Shown here: in pieces, positions 1 to 7,813 of the stretch
How positions within the stretch are numbered: the first letter of the stretch is position 1
How the letters are laid out: every line of letters begins with the position of its first letter
Assembly: GCA_018062725.1 (NCBI GenBank)
Contig: JAGORP010000096.1
Span: 1 to 8,165, forward strand
Length of the DNA stretch: 8,165 nucleotides
Source of the DNA: Flavobacterium sp.
Lineage (GTDB): Bacteria; Bacteroidota; Bacteroidia; Flavobacteriales; Flavobacteriaceae
Direction: 5' to 3'
Notes under the pieces: model-generated
Databases searched by the model: none
Told to the model about the DNA's origin: nothing
Seen by the model: the letters and a program-made list of their open reading frames with translations, nothing else
Made by a program: the position numbers and the translations under genes

Positions 1-2394
1 ATTCCCATCTGTACCGGTAATAAATGCTACATTTGTATAAATAGCACCGCCTAATTGACTTTGAAGCGGCAAGGTAACTTCTGAATTAAACCAACTCTCA
101 AATGATGGATAATTATTCTGGACCGTGTATATTTTTTTAAATCTCGAGTCAGGTATAAGGCTTTGAAAGATTCCGTTTTTAAACGTTAATGTAAGTGTGA
201 TTTTTGACCCTTGACCAATAGGTATATCATCATACGAAAAGGTATTTATATTATATTTTTGTAATCCACCAAGAAAAATTTGCGGAAGGGCATTTCTTCG
301 GTATGTAGAATACGCTGAATAGTTTAAGAATTCATCTACATCATAATCTATATCAAATGCAGTGGGTTTGATTTTAAAAAACGATCCTATACGCTGTACT
401 CCTTGAATGGTTGGATTTGTTTGCTTATCAAGTACTTTGACTTTTACCACATCGGTAAGCGGTCCTCCAGAATCTTTTTTTACAACAAGAATATCTCCGT
501 CATTAACCTTGTTTTTATTTTCCCCTTCAAGCTTTACCCATCTATAATTATCATCTTTAAAATAAATAGACGCCATAATTTGCTCGTAAACACCTTTATT
601 AACCTTTATGCCAAATTTATATGTAGTGGCCCAAACGGGAGGTTTTTGCGCTCCTGGAATGGTTACTTTAATCTGATTTTGATAAATACAGTTTAAGTTT
701 GGAATAAAGTATGTGTTATTCGTAGATGTTAATGCGGTTGTCTTACGACATTCCAAATCACGATAAATCATGCATATTTCATAACTACGCCTTGATTTTA
801 ATGACGAACCAACTCCAATATTCTGAAAGTATGAAAATGTATTTTGCTCCTGAAAGTAATCATAAACGTATGATACAGGATTTATGCCGTCGTTTATCTC
901 ATATTTTATTACTGGTAAAGATATTATTAGATTATTGCCTGAAACTGTTGCTCCAAAGGGCTGAAGAACAGTTGTTACTACAGTATCGTCAGGAGGCACG
1001 ATACCTCCATTTGCTTCAAAATACTGTGAGAATTGCGCTAATACTGCCACAAAATTTGAGTTCGTGTATAGGTCTGATAAATCCGCATAGTCTGCATCTA
1101 AATAATAGGAAAACTCTGACTCAAAAAATATGTTTTCCGTATTTGATAATATACTAAAACTAACAAATATTGCGGCGCCTTCAATTAAACTTATAGGATT
1201 GCCGTCTTCATCAAGAAAACTAACAGTTATAATTGCGTCATTAATAACTACAGGCGCTCCTTCGTAACTATATGTAGCACTTGAAATTGTTTGATCTAAA
1301 ACCGTATTTACAATTTTTTTTGCTACTAAATCCAATGTGAAGTCTATAATTACAGGATCTCCATTTGCATCAATCAAATCCCTTCCTTCAAGATAATTAG
1401 CATACATCATTCTGTTTCCCGCAATAGTTTGAGCGACCGTCTGAATAGGAACGTTATCAAACGATCTATAATACTCAGATGTAGGAAGAACGGTATATAC
1501 TTTACTATTATCAAAAAGTAGACTTTGAACTGTATTGTCTGCCCATCCTTCATCGGCCTTTACAAATCTATCTATTAGATAAGGAGTGTCGCTGTTTGAG
1601 TATTTAAATATCAAATCAACTTGTACCACTTCTCTTTCGCCAGTATTGAAAGACAAATCGACCGCGTTAAAAGTATTTAGCATTCCGAAATTCTCAAACG
1701 TGTCAAAATCTAAGTCAAAATTACCTGGAATGAAAAAATATCTTGACCATGAAGAAATTGCAGAATAGTAGCCGTCTTTGTATTTATATCGATAACAGAA
1801 TGAAATAAATCTATCTTGAAGGTTATTACTTTCTGAATTTAAAATTGAGCGGACAGGCGTTAATATTGGTGGATAAGTTGGAGGCGCCTTAATTACTTTT
1901 ATTTCGCTTTCCGTAAACCCATTAACACCAAAAGTCTTGCTTCTTTCAATATTTGCAATTCGAGGCTCATTAGAATCTCCTGACCACGCTAATAAATCAC
2001 CGCCAGCTTCGCCATCGGTAATAATATCCATATTCAGAACCCTTTCGCCAGTCTTAAAATTTAATCGCGTTCCTGTAGAAGATTGCAAAACAATTACAGG
2101 TGTGTCAGTGACTACATCATACTCGATTATGTAATCGTGGAAACTTCCTTTTACTGCCCAATAGATTTTATTTTTGCTTTCGTGTACACATTGACCAATT
2201 GCTTTTGCTCCTTGAATATTTAAGAATGTTTTGCGTAAATTACCAGGTACGTTTTTAGCGATTCCTTGTGAAGAATTTGTTGCCGTTGCCACAATTACAT
2301 TTTCTGCATCGGTAAATTGATCCGAAGGCAAATATCTTTCCTCCCAATCTTTATTCACTAATCCGGTCGCAAAAACATTCTGAACTTTACCCAT
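1..2394 (-). CDS. crAss-like tail stabilisation (muzzle-type) protein, C-terminus missing
   Basis: This reading frame is open for 798 codons from the ATG at 2394 to the left edge without a stop, so it is partial and lacks its C-terminus. It starts MGKVQNVFATGLVNKDWEER, a pattern I recall from crAss-like tail stabilisation proteins, which are P22 gp10-like proteins forming the distal part of the short tail. Other family-like stretches are DRFISFCYRYKYKDGYYSAI (residues 195-214), GNRMMYANYLEGRDL (326-340), SYEICMIYRDLECRKTTALT (537-556), WATTYKFGIKVNKGVYEQI (588-606) and DGDILVVKKDSGGP (632-645). There is no signal peptide or membrane segment, and the composition is beta-rich with many Asn, Ser, Tyr and Phe. 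It is the last visible gene of the tail cluster, 3 nt after the 295-aa gene, so translation is probably coupled. Ile codon use shifts along the gene, with ATA much commoner after about codon 385. The family call is strong; the exact position in the virion is inferred. Confidence 0.85.
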   Translation of the reverse strand, partial: MGKVQNVFATGLVNKDWEERYLPSDQFTDAENVIVATATNSSQGIAKNVPGNLRKTFLNIQGAKAIGQCVHESKNKIYWAVKGSFHDYIIEYDVVTDTPVIVLQSSTGTRLNFKTGERVLNMDIITDGEAGGDLLAWSGDSNEPRIANIERSKTFGVNGFTESEIKVIKAPPTYPPILTPVRSILNSESNNLQDRFISFCYRYKYKDGYYSAISSWSRYFFIPGNFDLDFDTFENFGMLNTFNAVDLSFNTGEREVVQVDLIFKYSNSDTPYLIDRFVKADEGWADNTVQSLLFDNSKVYTVLPTSEYYRSFDNVPIQTVAQTIAGNRMMYANYLEGRDLIDANGDPVIIDFTLDLVAKKIVNTVLDQTISSATYSYEGAPVVINDAIITVSFLDEDGNPISLIEGAAIFVSFSILSNTENIFFESEFSYYLDADYADLSDLYTNSNFVAVLAQFSQYFEANGGIVPPDDTVVTTVLQPFGATVSGNNLIISLPVIKYEINDGINPVSYVYDYFQEQNTFSYFQNIGVGSSLKSRRSYEICMIYRDLECRKTTALTSTNNTYFIPNLNCIYQNQIKVTIPGAQKPPVWATTYKFGIKVNKGVYEQIMASIYFKDDNYRWVKLEGENKNKVNDGDILVVKKDSGGPLTDVVKVKVLDKQTNPTIQGVQRIGSFFKIKPTAFDIDYDVDEFLNYSAYSTYRRNALPQIFLGGLQKYNINTFSYDDIPIGQGSKITLTLTFKNGIFQSLIPDSRFKKIYTVQNNYPSFESWFNSEVTLPLQSQLGGAIYTNVAFITGTDGN

Positions 2395-2397
2395 AAT

Positions 2398-3285
2398 TTA
2401 CCCTTTAAACCACATATTCATCAATTTTAATCTCTGCGTAATATCAGCAACCCGAAGTCCAGCCATTTTAATTCTTGCGTCCCTAAACGAATTTCTATAA
2501 TCACGCTCGGCTTGGCGTACTTTGTAATCTTGCACACCGATTTTATTAGTCATAAGATTCCACTTCACATAATCGTAAAGAGCGATTTCAGCTTTCTTAT
2601 TTATCTTAATTTCAGATTCTAACAACGATTCAAGTCCGTCGCTTAGGTATTCTAAAATGATAATATTCGACGCTACGTTTGATGAAAAATGAATACGTGC
2701 GTTGTCGATTGAAAACGAACCATTATAATTTACTGAAGTGTCCAAATTCCAAATCGTTCTATCTGCTTCGGTCCAAAGACGATAACATCGTGACGTTCCT
2801 GAATTAAGCTCTGTATTTGATAATACATCTGGAGTCAAGGAGTTGTTTACGATTTCAGCACCCGACATTCCTTCAAGAATTTCGCCTTCATCGTCAAATA
2901 AAATATTGGCTAAATTGTCTTGTAAATATGAAATGGCTGTTGCGTCGACTCTTTGATTTACCGACATTGGCCGAAACAATCCGGTCTTCATATCAAGCCA
3001 ACTTATTCTGACGTAATCCACATAATCAGGCGGTTTTATAATATCCAAAGTGTCGCCAAGTTCAAGTTCAATCTTTTTGACTCCTTGAAGTGCGCTGAAA
3101 CTAAATTGCTTAATTCCTTGCTTCATCCAATAAAGCACATTACGTCTTTTAGGAATGCCAATTACTGAATCGTCGCCTGTATAAGCTAATATGAAATTAT
3201 TTACCAAATCCTCGAGAATTACAAATTGGTAATTTCCGTGACTTTCAGGCGTTTCGTAATATTGTTGCGGGTTCGTTGCTGACAT
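2398..3285 (-). CDS. Ring / tail-tubular-like connector protein (295 aa)
   Basis: A complete 295-aa protein that probably forms one of the rings between the portal and the tail. Residues 22-62 (LEDLVNNFILAYTGDDSVIG, then PKRRNVLYWMKQGIKQFSF) match a pattern I recall from a conserved structural protein of crAss-like and other short-tailed phages. PPDYVDYVRISWLD (85-98) is the most characteristic stretch. The C-terminal 70 residues are basic and probably helical (KAEIALYDYVKWNLMTNK at 231-248, then RQAERDYRNSFRDARIK at 257-273). The middle, about 105-165, looks variable and acidic. The gene starts 1 nt after the stop of the 241-aa gene (TAA-A-ATG on the minus strand) and ends 3 nt before the tail stabilisation gene, so it has no promoter of its own. 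It could be labelled tail tubular protein or ring protein; I cannot tell which ring it occupies. Confidence 0.75.
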   Translation of the reverse strand: MSATNPQQYYETPESHGNYQFVILEDLVNNFILAYTGDDSVIGIPKRRNVLYWMKQGIKQFSFSALQGVKKIELELGDTLDIIKPPDYVDYVRISWLDMKTGLFRPMSVNQRVDATAISYLQDNLANILFDDEGEILEGMSGAEIVNNSLTPDVLSNTELNSGTSRCYRLWTEADRTIWNLDTSVNYNGSFSIDNARIHFSSNVASNIIILEYLSDGLESLLESEIKINKKAEIALYDYVKWNLMTNKIGVQDYKVRQAERDYRNSFRDARIKMAGLRVADITQRLKLMNMWFKG

Positions 3286-3286
3286 T

Positions 3287-4012
3287 TTATTGTTGTTTAG
3301 CAGTTATAGCAGCGTCCTCTTGTCCCGCTAATTGAACGATATCACTTTCGCGAATACTTACTCCTGAATATTCTAAAATTTTTATTACAAGCCGATTATA
3401 AAGACTTTCAGGAATTTCGAAATCTTGCAATAACGGATCGCTCGGATTGTATAATGGATTGCCGTTGCTTAATACATAAGTCCATTTTGGTTCTTTTGGA
3501 CTTCTTAAATATGTGAGTTCAGCAAATAATGAACCTGTGAGTACGGGATAAACTCTATAATCCAATCCCGTTTTTACGTAAATTGGAAAAGTTGTTGTTG
3601 GCGCTACTAAAGGAATATTAGCGATAACGTTTAATTCTGACTTGTTTACTTCCTCGTAATCAATTCTTTTATTGCCATTTACAAGCGACAAGCCCGTTGT
3701 TCTGTACAGATCCCCTCCGTTGTAACTCCAAAGATTTGACGTTGCATCATAAGTAAAATTACTGGGAGTAGAATAGTTTGAGAAAATATCAATTACCTCC
3801 CGAATATGTTTCGGAATATCAGCGTATTCGGTACCTGTCAGTCTTTTATTCTGCTTGTTTAGAGAGTCGTTATACCTGAAAGACAGGTCTTCTAAAATAG
3901 ACAACTGCGCCATTTTACTGAATAGGTTGTAATCGTCGGGTTTTAAAAATCCTCGATTTGCTTTATTCATTATGGCTAACGTGGTATTTCTGACGCGGTT
4001 AGTAGAAATCAT
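3287..4012 (-). CDS. Head-tail connector / ring protein (241 aa)
   Basis: A complete 241-aa protein of the kind found beside tail genes in crAss-like and related Bacteroidota phages. The N-terminus (about residues 5-46) reads as an all-helical segment with NKANRGFLKPDDYNLFSKMA at 16-35, like the family pattern in which an Asn/Lys-rich turn precedes GYxxPxxFN and then AQ. SLFAELTYLRSPKEPKW (161-177) and FEIPESLYNRLVIKILEYSG (198-217) are two further stretches I recall from these proteins, the latter followed by IRESDIVQLAGQEDAA. A start at 4012 is favoured because a promoter with a perfect -7 element lies 21 bp upstream and only about 14 nt of leader would remain. It is the first gene of the tail cluster and touches the 295-aa gene. 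The role as an adaptor ring under the portal is inferred from family and position. Confidence 0.72.
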   Translation of the reverse strand: MISTNRVRNTTLAIMNKANRGFLKPDDYNLFSKMAQLSILEDLSFRYNDSLNKQNKRLTGTEYADIPKHIREVIDIFSNYSTPSNFTYDATSNLWSYNGGDLYRTTGLSLVNGNKRIDYEEVNKSELNVIANIPLVAPTTTFPIYVKTGLDYRVYPVLTGSLFAELTYLRSPKEPKWTYVLSNGNPLYNPSDPLLQDFEIPESLYNRLVIKILEYSGVSIRESDIVQLAGQEDAAITAKQQ

Positions 4013-4032
4013 AAGGGGCTATAATTTAAAAA

Positions 4033-4040
4033 CAAATATA
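4033..4040 (-). promoter_or_regulatory. Bacteroidota-type promoter (-7 element) for the tail gene cluster
   Basis: On the minus strand this reads TATATTTG, a perfect match to the TAnnTTTG -7 element used by the primary sigma factor of Bacteroidota. The position about 20 bp upstream reads TATT or TTTA, so the -33 element is weak and phage factors may help. The predicted transcription start is near 4027, leaving about 14 nt of leader before the ATG at 4012. It sits just after the hairpin at 4082-4108, which makes the three tail genes a separately promoted unit. Confidence 0.55.
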
Positions 4041-4074
4041 CAAAAAGTTATATCAGATAGAATAAAAAATACAC

Positions 4075-4109
4075 TAAATATAAAAGCCTCCCGAATTGAG
4101 AGGCTTTTT
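4075..4109 (-). terminator. Hairpin terminator after the 357-aa structural gene
   Basis: A perfect 9-bp stem (AAAAGCCTC at 4082-4090, GAGGCTTTT at 4100-4108) encloses a 9-nt loop. Read leftward, the stem ends in TTTT followed by the AT-rich ATATTTAG. It is 24 nt beyond the stop of the 357-aa gene and upstream of the tail promoter. The A/T flanks are near-symmetrical, so it could also stop rightward transcription. Confidence 0.75.
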
Positions 4110-4132
4110 GATTGAATTTTTAGTTTTAATCG

Positions 4133-5206
4133 CTACGAAATCTTATGCTTTAAGTAATCGAATAATTGACGTCCTTCGTTTGAATTGAAGTATTCAGCAA
4201 GTTTACTGTACTCGTCTTCATTTCTTGAAACTTCCATCAAAACCTTTCCTTCTTCGTCTTTCCATCGGAAATCAGCATACACAATATATCCTCTTTGTTG
4301 CGCTTTTCTTCCAATACCAATAGCTTCGATTTTTGGGTTTTCAGCATATTGGATGAATTTTCTTGGACTCGTGCGTGCTACTTGAAATCCTTGGTCTTTT
4401 CTTTCCTCCGGAGTCCATTTTTCATTGAAATTTTTAACCATAACACGAGTAACCGATTCTAATGTCGAAGTAGAAATTTGTCGTGCCAAAGACATTGCTT
4501 TGAATTCTAAATCTTCATTCTCCATGCGTTTCCGTGATTCCGCTGCTGGATCAAATTCAACAAAAATCTTATCATATTCAGGATGAATGAAAATGAACTT
4601 TTGAAGCTTTACATTGCTGGCCGGAACGAATAATTTTCCGTCCTTAAATTTTTCGTGAGAAACAACCATATCTCTGTCACCTTGCTTGTCTTTAAATAAT
4701 GAAGGGTGGCTTGTTGTGTACATTAATGCGTGTTGTACTTTTGTAACGGGATTGAAGTATTCTAAAGGGCTTCCTTTTTTGTGGCGGGTTTTTAATCCGT
4801 AAGTAATCGGAGTGCTTAAATCTTTCAAGATAAAAGTTCTGTCTTTGATTTCAAAATCTTCGAATCCTGGAAGTTCATCAAGCACATCGATTTTTGCTTG
4901 TGACTGTGGCTTTTGAGCTGGTTCTGTAGCCGGTTCTGATTGTTTTGGGATAGACTGAAGAATGTTTTCCTTCATTTCGTCCATCATTTTTTTAACTTCA
5001 GACATAGGAATCATCGCCTCTTTTTGCGGTTCATTTCCTTTTTGTTGAGAATTATCACCGTAGATCATCTCTAATGGTGAATTATCAATGGTTCCGTCAA
5101 GTAACTTCCCATCAATACCATACTTGGCTCTCGTTTCGGCGTCTAACGCTTCGAGTGAAGCATTTGATAATCCGCCTGTTTTTGGGTTTACACCTTTTTG
5201 CATCAT
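4133..5206 (-). CDS. crAss-like conserved structural protein next to the capsid gene (357 aa)
   Basis: A complete 357-aa soluble protein. Its layout is a polar N-terminal third (1-85), a Pro/Gln/Glu linker at about 87-105 (QSEPATEPAQKPQSQ), then a folded region from about 106 to the end. The folded part contains TPITYGLKTRHKKGSPLEYF (132-151), FKDGKLFVPASNVKLQKF (187-204), a charged helical stretch (221-262) and a C-terminal segment NEDEYSKLAEYFNSNEG (329-345). I recall similar blocks in a conserved virion-associated protein of crAss-like phages, but its function is not known to me; an auxiliary head protein is a guess from its place directly after MCP. Two adjacent ATGs (5206 and 5203) follow an A-rich leader, and either could be the start. 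It lies between two terminators with no obvious promoter in the 28 nt before it, so expression probably depends on read-through from MCP. Confidence 0.68.
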   Translation of the reverse strand: MMQKGVNPKTGGLSNASLEALDAETRAKYGIDGKLLDGTIDNSPLEMIYGDNSQQKGNEPQKEAMIPMSEVKKMMDEMKENILQSIPKQSEPATEPAQKPQSQAKIDVLDELPGFEDFEIKDRTFILKDLSTPITYGLKTRHKKGSPLEYFNPVTKVQHALMYTTSHPSLFKDKQGDRDMVVSHEKFKDGKLFVPASNVKLQKFIFIHPEYDKIFVEFDPAAESRKRMENEDLEFKAMSLARQISTSTLESVTRVMVKNFNEKWTPEERKDQGFQVARTSPRKFIQYAENPKIEAIGIGRKAQQRGYIVYADFRWKDEEGKVLMEVSRNEDEYSKLAEYFNSNEGRQLFDYLKHKIS

Positions 5207-5230
5207 TTTTTTTTAATTTAATTTGATTAG

Positions 5231-5260
5231 AAAAAAAGGCGCAATTTTACTCGCGCCTTT
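5231..5260 (-). terminator. Strong rho-independent terminator downstream of the major capsid gene
   Basis: Read leftward, AAAGGCGC (5260-5253), a 10-nt loop and GCGCCTTT (5242-5235) form a perfect 8-bp GC-rich stem whose closing strand runs into seven consecutive T residues (5237-5231). This is the clearest intrinsic terminator in the window, 28 nt after the MCP stop. It would reduce the transcripts entering the 357-aa gene relative to MCP. Confidence 0.85.
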
Positions 5261-5288
5261 GCTTTTATTATATTCGTAGAAACTATCC

Positions 5289-6605
5289 TTACCCCTGAAA
5301 TAGCATTGTTTGATTTCGTCCTACAAGCACCAACATTCTTTCAGTTTGGAAATCTGTAGTAGTTGAATCAACGCCATTTGAAGTTCCGTTTCCGTACTGT
5401 CTAACGTCCATTTGATACTTTCTGTTTGTGACCGAATTGGCGCGGTATTTAACGTGAAGTACTGGCAATGTAGCTGAAGTCGAATTTGTTTTATCGTAAA
5501 CCTGTTTAGAGGCAGATGGAATCAACAAACCGTGAACTTTACTCGCACCAACATTAGAACCTTGCGTAGTTGGATCATCTAAGAATCTACAACCTGAAGT
5601 ATAGAATTCGTAGTTTGAACGGTGGAAACCTTTGAAATCAAGTTTCAAGGCCATTGACTCACTGTTGTCGAACGCACCCCAAGACATAGCTGTTACAGAT
5701 TCCGCTTTAAGGAAATCAGAAATAGCAGCACCTTGTGAAATTGTGTTATACAAGTAGTTTTGAGAAATCATACCTTGAGCATTCAATCTTTCGATAATCT
5801 CGTCTGCATCGTCAAGGTCGGTAAATTGACCAGAGAAGATATTTCCTTCACGCATCGCACTGAAAAGACCTTGCGTTCCTTGATAACCAGCAGCAGCCAA
5901 AGCACCCGCCCAATTTTCACCTAAGATTAGTTCGCTTTCAATTTTATTTTTGAAACGTTTTTCTGTGTCTTCGTAATTTTTGAAGTACCACACATAACCT
6001 TTTGGAGTTTCTAACCAGCAGATTTGAGCAAGGTTTGAACCATTTTCAGAAATCATTTCTTTTGTGATTACCGGAGTATTCTCAAAGTAAGCAACTTGTG
6101 AATTCAATGGCGCAGACATTCCCGCTGTTCCTTTTTGGTATTCAGAACCGAATGCGTAAAGAACAATATCCGTAGTTCCCAACAAAGTCCAGCCAGCAGC
6201 GTTACCGCAAATAGCTGTAAAATCATTGGTTGTTACCGCAGAAATACGTCCTTTTCTTTCATAAGTTCCATCAAGGCTTCTTGCGTAAACAGTTTCTCCG
6301 ATACGGAAAGTGTGATTGTTCAATGTGAACACATCGCCTGTTCTTGCAATACCAGTTCCGAGTTGAGTCAAACGACCTTCTTCAGTCCATTTAAAGTTAT
6401 CGGAAGCGAATGGAGATTCTTTTCCTAAACTTTCAAGCATTCCGGTAATCATTTGGTTTCCGAAGCGTTGGTAGATAATCTTATCCGTTTCCGGTAAGTA
6501 TTGGTTCGTGTAATCGAAATCGTCGCCTGACAAGTAATTTGTCGGGGTCATTACCTTAGTAGGTGTTGGAGTTAAGATAACTCCTGGTGAGGTCATTAAA
6601 GCCAT
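5289..6605 (-). CDS. Major capsid protein, crAss-like HK97-fold type
   Basis: A complete 438-aa protein that would form the icosahedral shell. Its C-terminal half resembles crAss-like MCPs as I recall them. An acidic segment, FTDLDDADEIIERLNAQG (261-278), sits at the place of the DFDDIIxYLDxQ pattern. VHGLLIPSASKQVYD (357-371) precedes LPVLHVKYRANSVTNRKYQM (380-399), and the protein ends with TERMLVLVGRNQTMLFQG (421-438). Residues 85-155 (Gly/Thr-rich, beta) could be an inserted surface domain. It is slightly shorter than the roughly 450-520 aa I remember for the family. None of its 21 Ile codons is ATA, unlike the tail stabilisation gene, which fits very high expression. It follows the scaffold-like gene by 47 nt and is followed by a strong terminator. 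The A-rich leader (CAAACAAAAAA before ATG) replaces a Shine-Dalgarno site. The MCP role is well supported by pattern and neighbours; the fold is family knowledge. Confidence 0.85.
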   Translation of the reverse strand: MALMTSPGVILTPTPTKVMTPTNYLSGDDFDYTNQYLPETDKIIYQRFGNQMITGMLESLGKESPFASDNFKWTEEGRLTQLGTGIARTGDVFTLNNHTFRIGETVYARSLDGTYERKGRISAVTTNDFTAICGNAAGWTLLGTTDIVLYAFGSEYQKGTAGMSAPLNSQVAYFENTPVITKEMISENGSNLAQICWLETPKGYVWYFKNYEDTEKRFKNKIESELILGENWAGALAAAGYQGTQGLFSAMREGNIFSGQFTDLDDADEIIERLNAQGMISQNYLYNTISQGAAISDFLKAESVTAMSWGAFDNSESMALKLDFKGFHRSNYEFYTSGCRFLDDPTTQGSNVGASKVHGLLIPSASKQVYDKTNSTSATLPVLHVKYRANSVTNRKYQMDVRQYGNGTSNGVDSTTTDFQTERMLVLVGRNQTMLFQG

Positions 6606-6620
6606 TTTTTTGTTTGGGTT

Positions 6621-6643
6621 TTCGTTAATAATTGGTCAACGAA
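6621..6643. repeat. Short inverted repeat in the scaffold-MCP spacer
   Basis: TTCGTT (6621-6626) and AACGAA (6638-6643) are perfect inverted arms of 6 bp around an 11-nt centre, in the 47-nt gap between the scaffold stop and the MCP start. No T-run follows on the minus strand, so it is not a terminator. It could be an RNA processing or stabilising stem just upstream of the MCP start, or chance. Confidence 0.35.
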
Positions 6644-6652
6644 CAAAAAGGG

Positions 6653-7765
6653 TTAGTCAGCTTTTTTAATAAAGAAACCGTCTGCTTGCGCTTTTGCTAC
6701 ACTTTGCAATCTATCCATTTGGATATTTTTGCTTTCTTTTTCTTCGGTTTCGGCTTGATGCGCTTTTCCGAGATTAAAGAAGTGTGTAGCCATCTTGTCG
6801 GGATTCATTGCGAAATTCATCGCTTTGTGATAACCGACCGGATCTTTTATTTTTCCAGCTTCGTCAAAAAACTTTTTATGAAAATTAGTACTGTCAAGAT
6901 GCATCTGTTTTGCTTCTTTTAAGTTTTCAGGCTTAACAACCATTTCTTCTTCCCCAACTTTTACTTTGAAACCTTCAAATTTGTCGTTGAAAATATCTTC
7001 GGTTTTTGAAACAAAATCTTTGCGTGTTTCGGCAACTAAAATGTCATATTCTTCTTGTCCTTTTGTGATTTGCTCTAAGGCTGATTTGGCTGTCTTGTAC
7101 TCTGTTGGAATTAAATCACTCTCACCGAGAGGAACTTCGTACTCCGTCTTCTGTTTTTCAAGATTGTCCAATGCTCTTTGCAATTCGACTTTTTTTGCTA
7201 TGTTTTTGGATTTCATTTCCTTTTCTTCGGCGAAATCCTCGTCATAGGTAAATCTCTCGTTATAGAGAAATTCAATATCTTCTTTGTCAAGCGTCGGATT
7301 ATCGAGCGCTAACTGTTTTTTAATTACTTTTTCAGGGTTGCTTTCTGCTACTACTTTCCAATCTTTTTGCGTTTCAAGGAAATCTGACATTCCGCGTCCC
7401 GTTTTTTCATTGAATTCAGCGAATTTTTCAGCTTCGGCCGATAGCTTTCTTTGCTCTTTCGGTTTTAAATCATCGAAGTTTTCAGCTGTGATACCTTTGG
7501 CTTTTAAATAATCTAAAACCGCAGTTTCATCGAGTTCGGATTTCGTTTTAGTCTTAACTTCTTCTGTTGCCGGCGGGTCGATTGTCTTTTCGATTTCAGT
7601 TTCCGCTGGCTTATCAGTTTCAACTTTGGCTGTTTCGACTTTTTCAACGACAGCCACTTCTTCAATCGGCTTATTATCATCACTTGCAACTCTTACTACA
7701 AATTCAGGTTGCTGTTCTACGGTTTCAGTATTCACTTCTTCCGCTGGTTTATTTTCTTCTTCCAT
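6653..7765 (-). CDS. Putative head scaffolding protein (Glu/Lys-rich, 370 aa)
   Basis: A complete, very charged, cysteine-free protein with no membrane segment. Residues 1-75 are a low-complexity acidic tail with repeated VE/KVET/PAE units (for example VEKVETAKVETDKPAE at 40-55). Residues 78-135 are predicted helical and contain YLKAKGITAENFDDLKPKEQ (86-105). Long helices or a coiled coil are likely at 170-260. Residues 285-335 form another compact region (NFHKKFFDEAGKIKDPVGYH at 294-313), and the end is basic (FFIKKAD). This charge pattern and the position immediately before MCP are typical of phage scaffolding proteins, which organise capsid assembly and leave the head. No catalytic motif for a maturation protease is visible. 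It is the first gene of the leftward operon. A structural head protein of unknown role is the main alternative. Confidence 0.65.
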   Translation of the reverse strand: MEEENKPAEEVNTETVEQQPEFVVRVASDDNKPIEEVAVVEKVETAKVETDKPAETEIEKTIDPPATEEVKTKTKSELDETAVLDYLKAKGITAENFDDLKPKEQRKLSAEAEKFAEFNEKTGRGMSDFLETQKDWKVVAESNPEKVIKKQLALDNPTLDKEDIEFLYNERFTYDEDFAEEKEMKSKNIAKKVELQRALDNLEKQKTEYEVPLGESDLIPTEYKTAKSALEQITKGQEEYDILVAETRKDFVSKTEDIFNDKFEGFKVKVGEEEMVVKPENLKEAKQMHLDSTNFHKKFFDEAGKIKDPVGYHKAMNFAMNPDKMATHFFNLGKAHQAETEEKESKNIQMDRLQSVAKAQADGFFIKKAD

Positions 7766-7789
7766 TTTAATTTGATTTGATTTGCGTAC

Positions 7790-7806
7790 AATAGATTTTA
7801 TCTATT
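7790..7806. promoter_or_regulatory. 17-bp palindrome in the scaffold-gene leader
   Basis: AATAGAT-TTT-ATCTATT is a perfect inverted repeat with 7-bp arms and a 3-nt centre. It falls right after the predicted start of leftward transcription (near 7808) and 25 bp before the scaffold ATG at 7765. It could be an operator at +2 to +18, or a 5'-terminal stem-loop protecting the late mRNA. The position and symmetry are seen; the function is inferred. Confidence 0.5.
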
Positions 7807-7813
7807 CACAAAA

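Noticed and set aside
403..2134. Several rightward ORFs of 60-143 codons between 403 and 2134
   Set aside because: They lie antisense to the continuous leftward frame of the tail stabilisation gene, which has family-like blocks throughout; their translations are low in recognisable structure and they lack promoters.
2817..3168. Two overlapping rightward ORFs antisense to the 295-aa gene
   Set aside because: The leftward gene has conserved connector motifs and tight coupling to its neighbours; the antisense translations look like noise.
6135..7770. Rightward ORFs of 67-97 codons antisense to MCP and the scaffold gene
   Set aside because: Ser/Phe/Leu-rich translations typical of the reverse strand of Glu/Lys-rich coding sequence; no start context.
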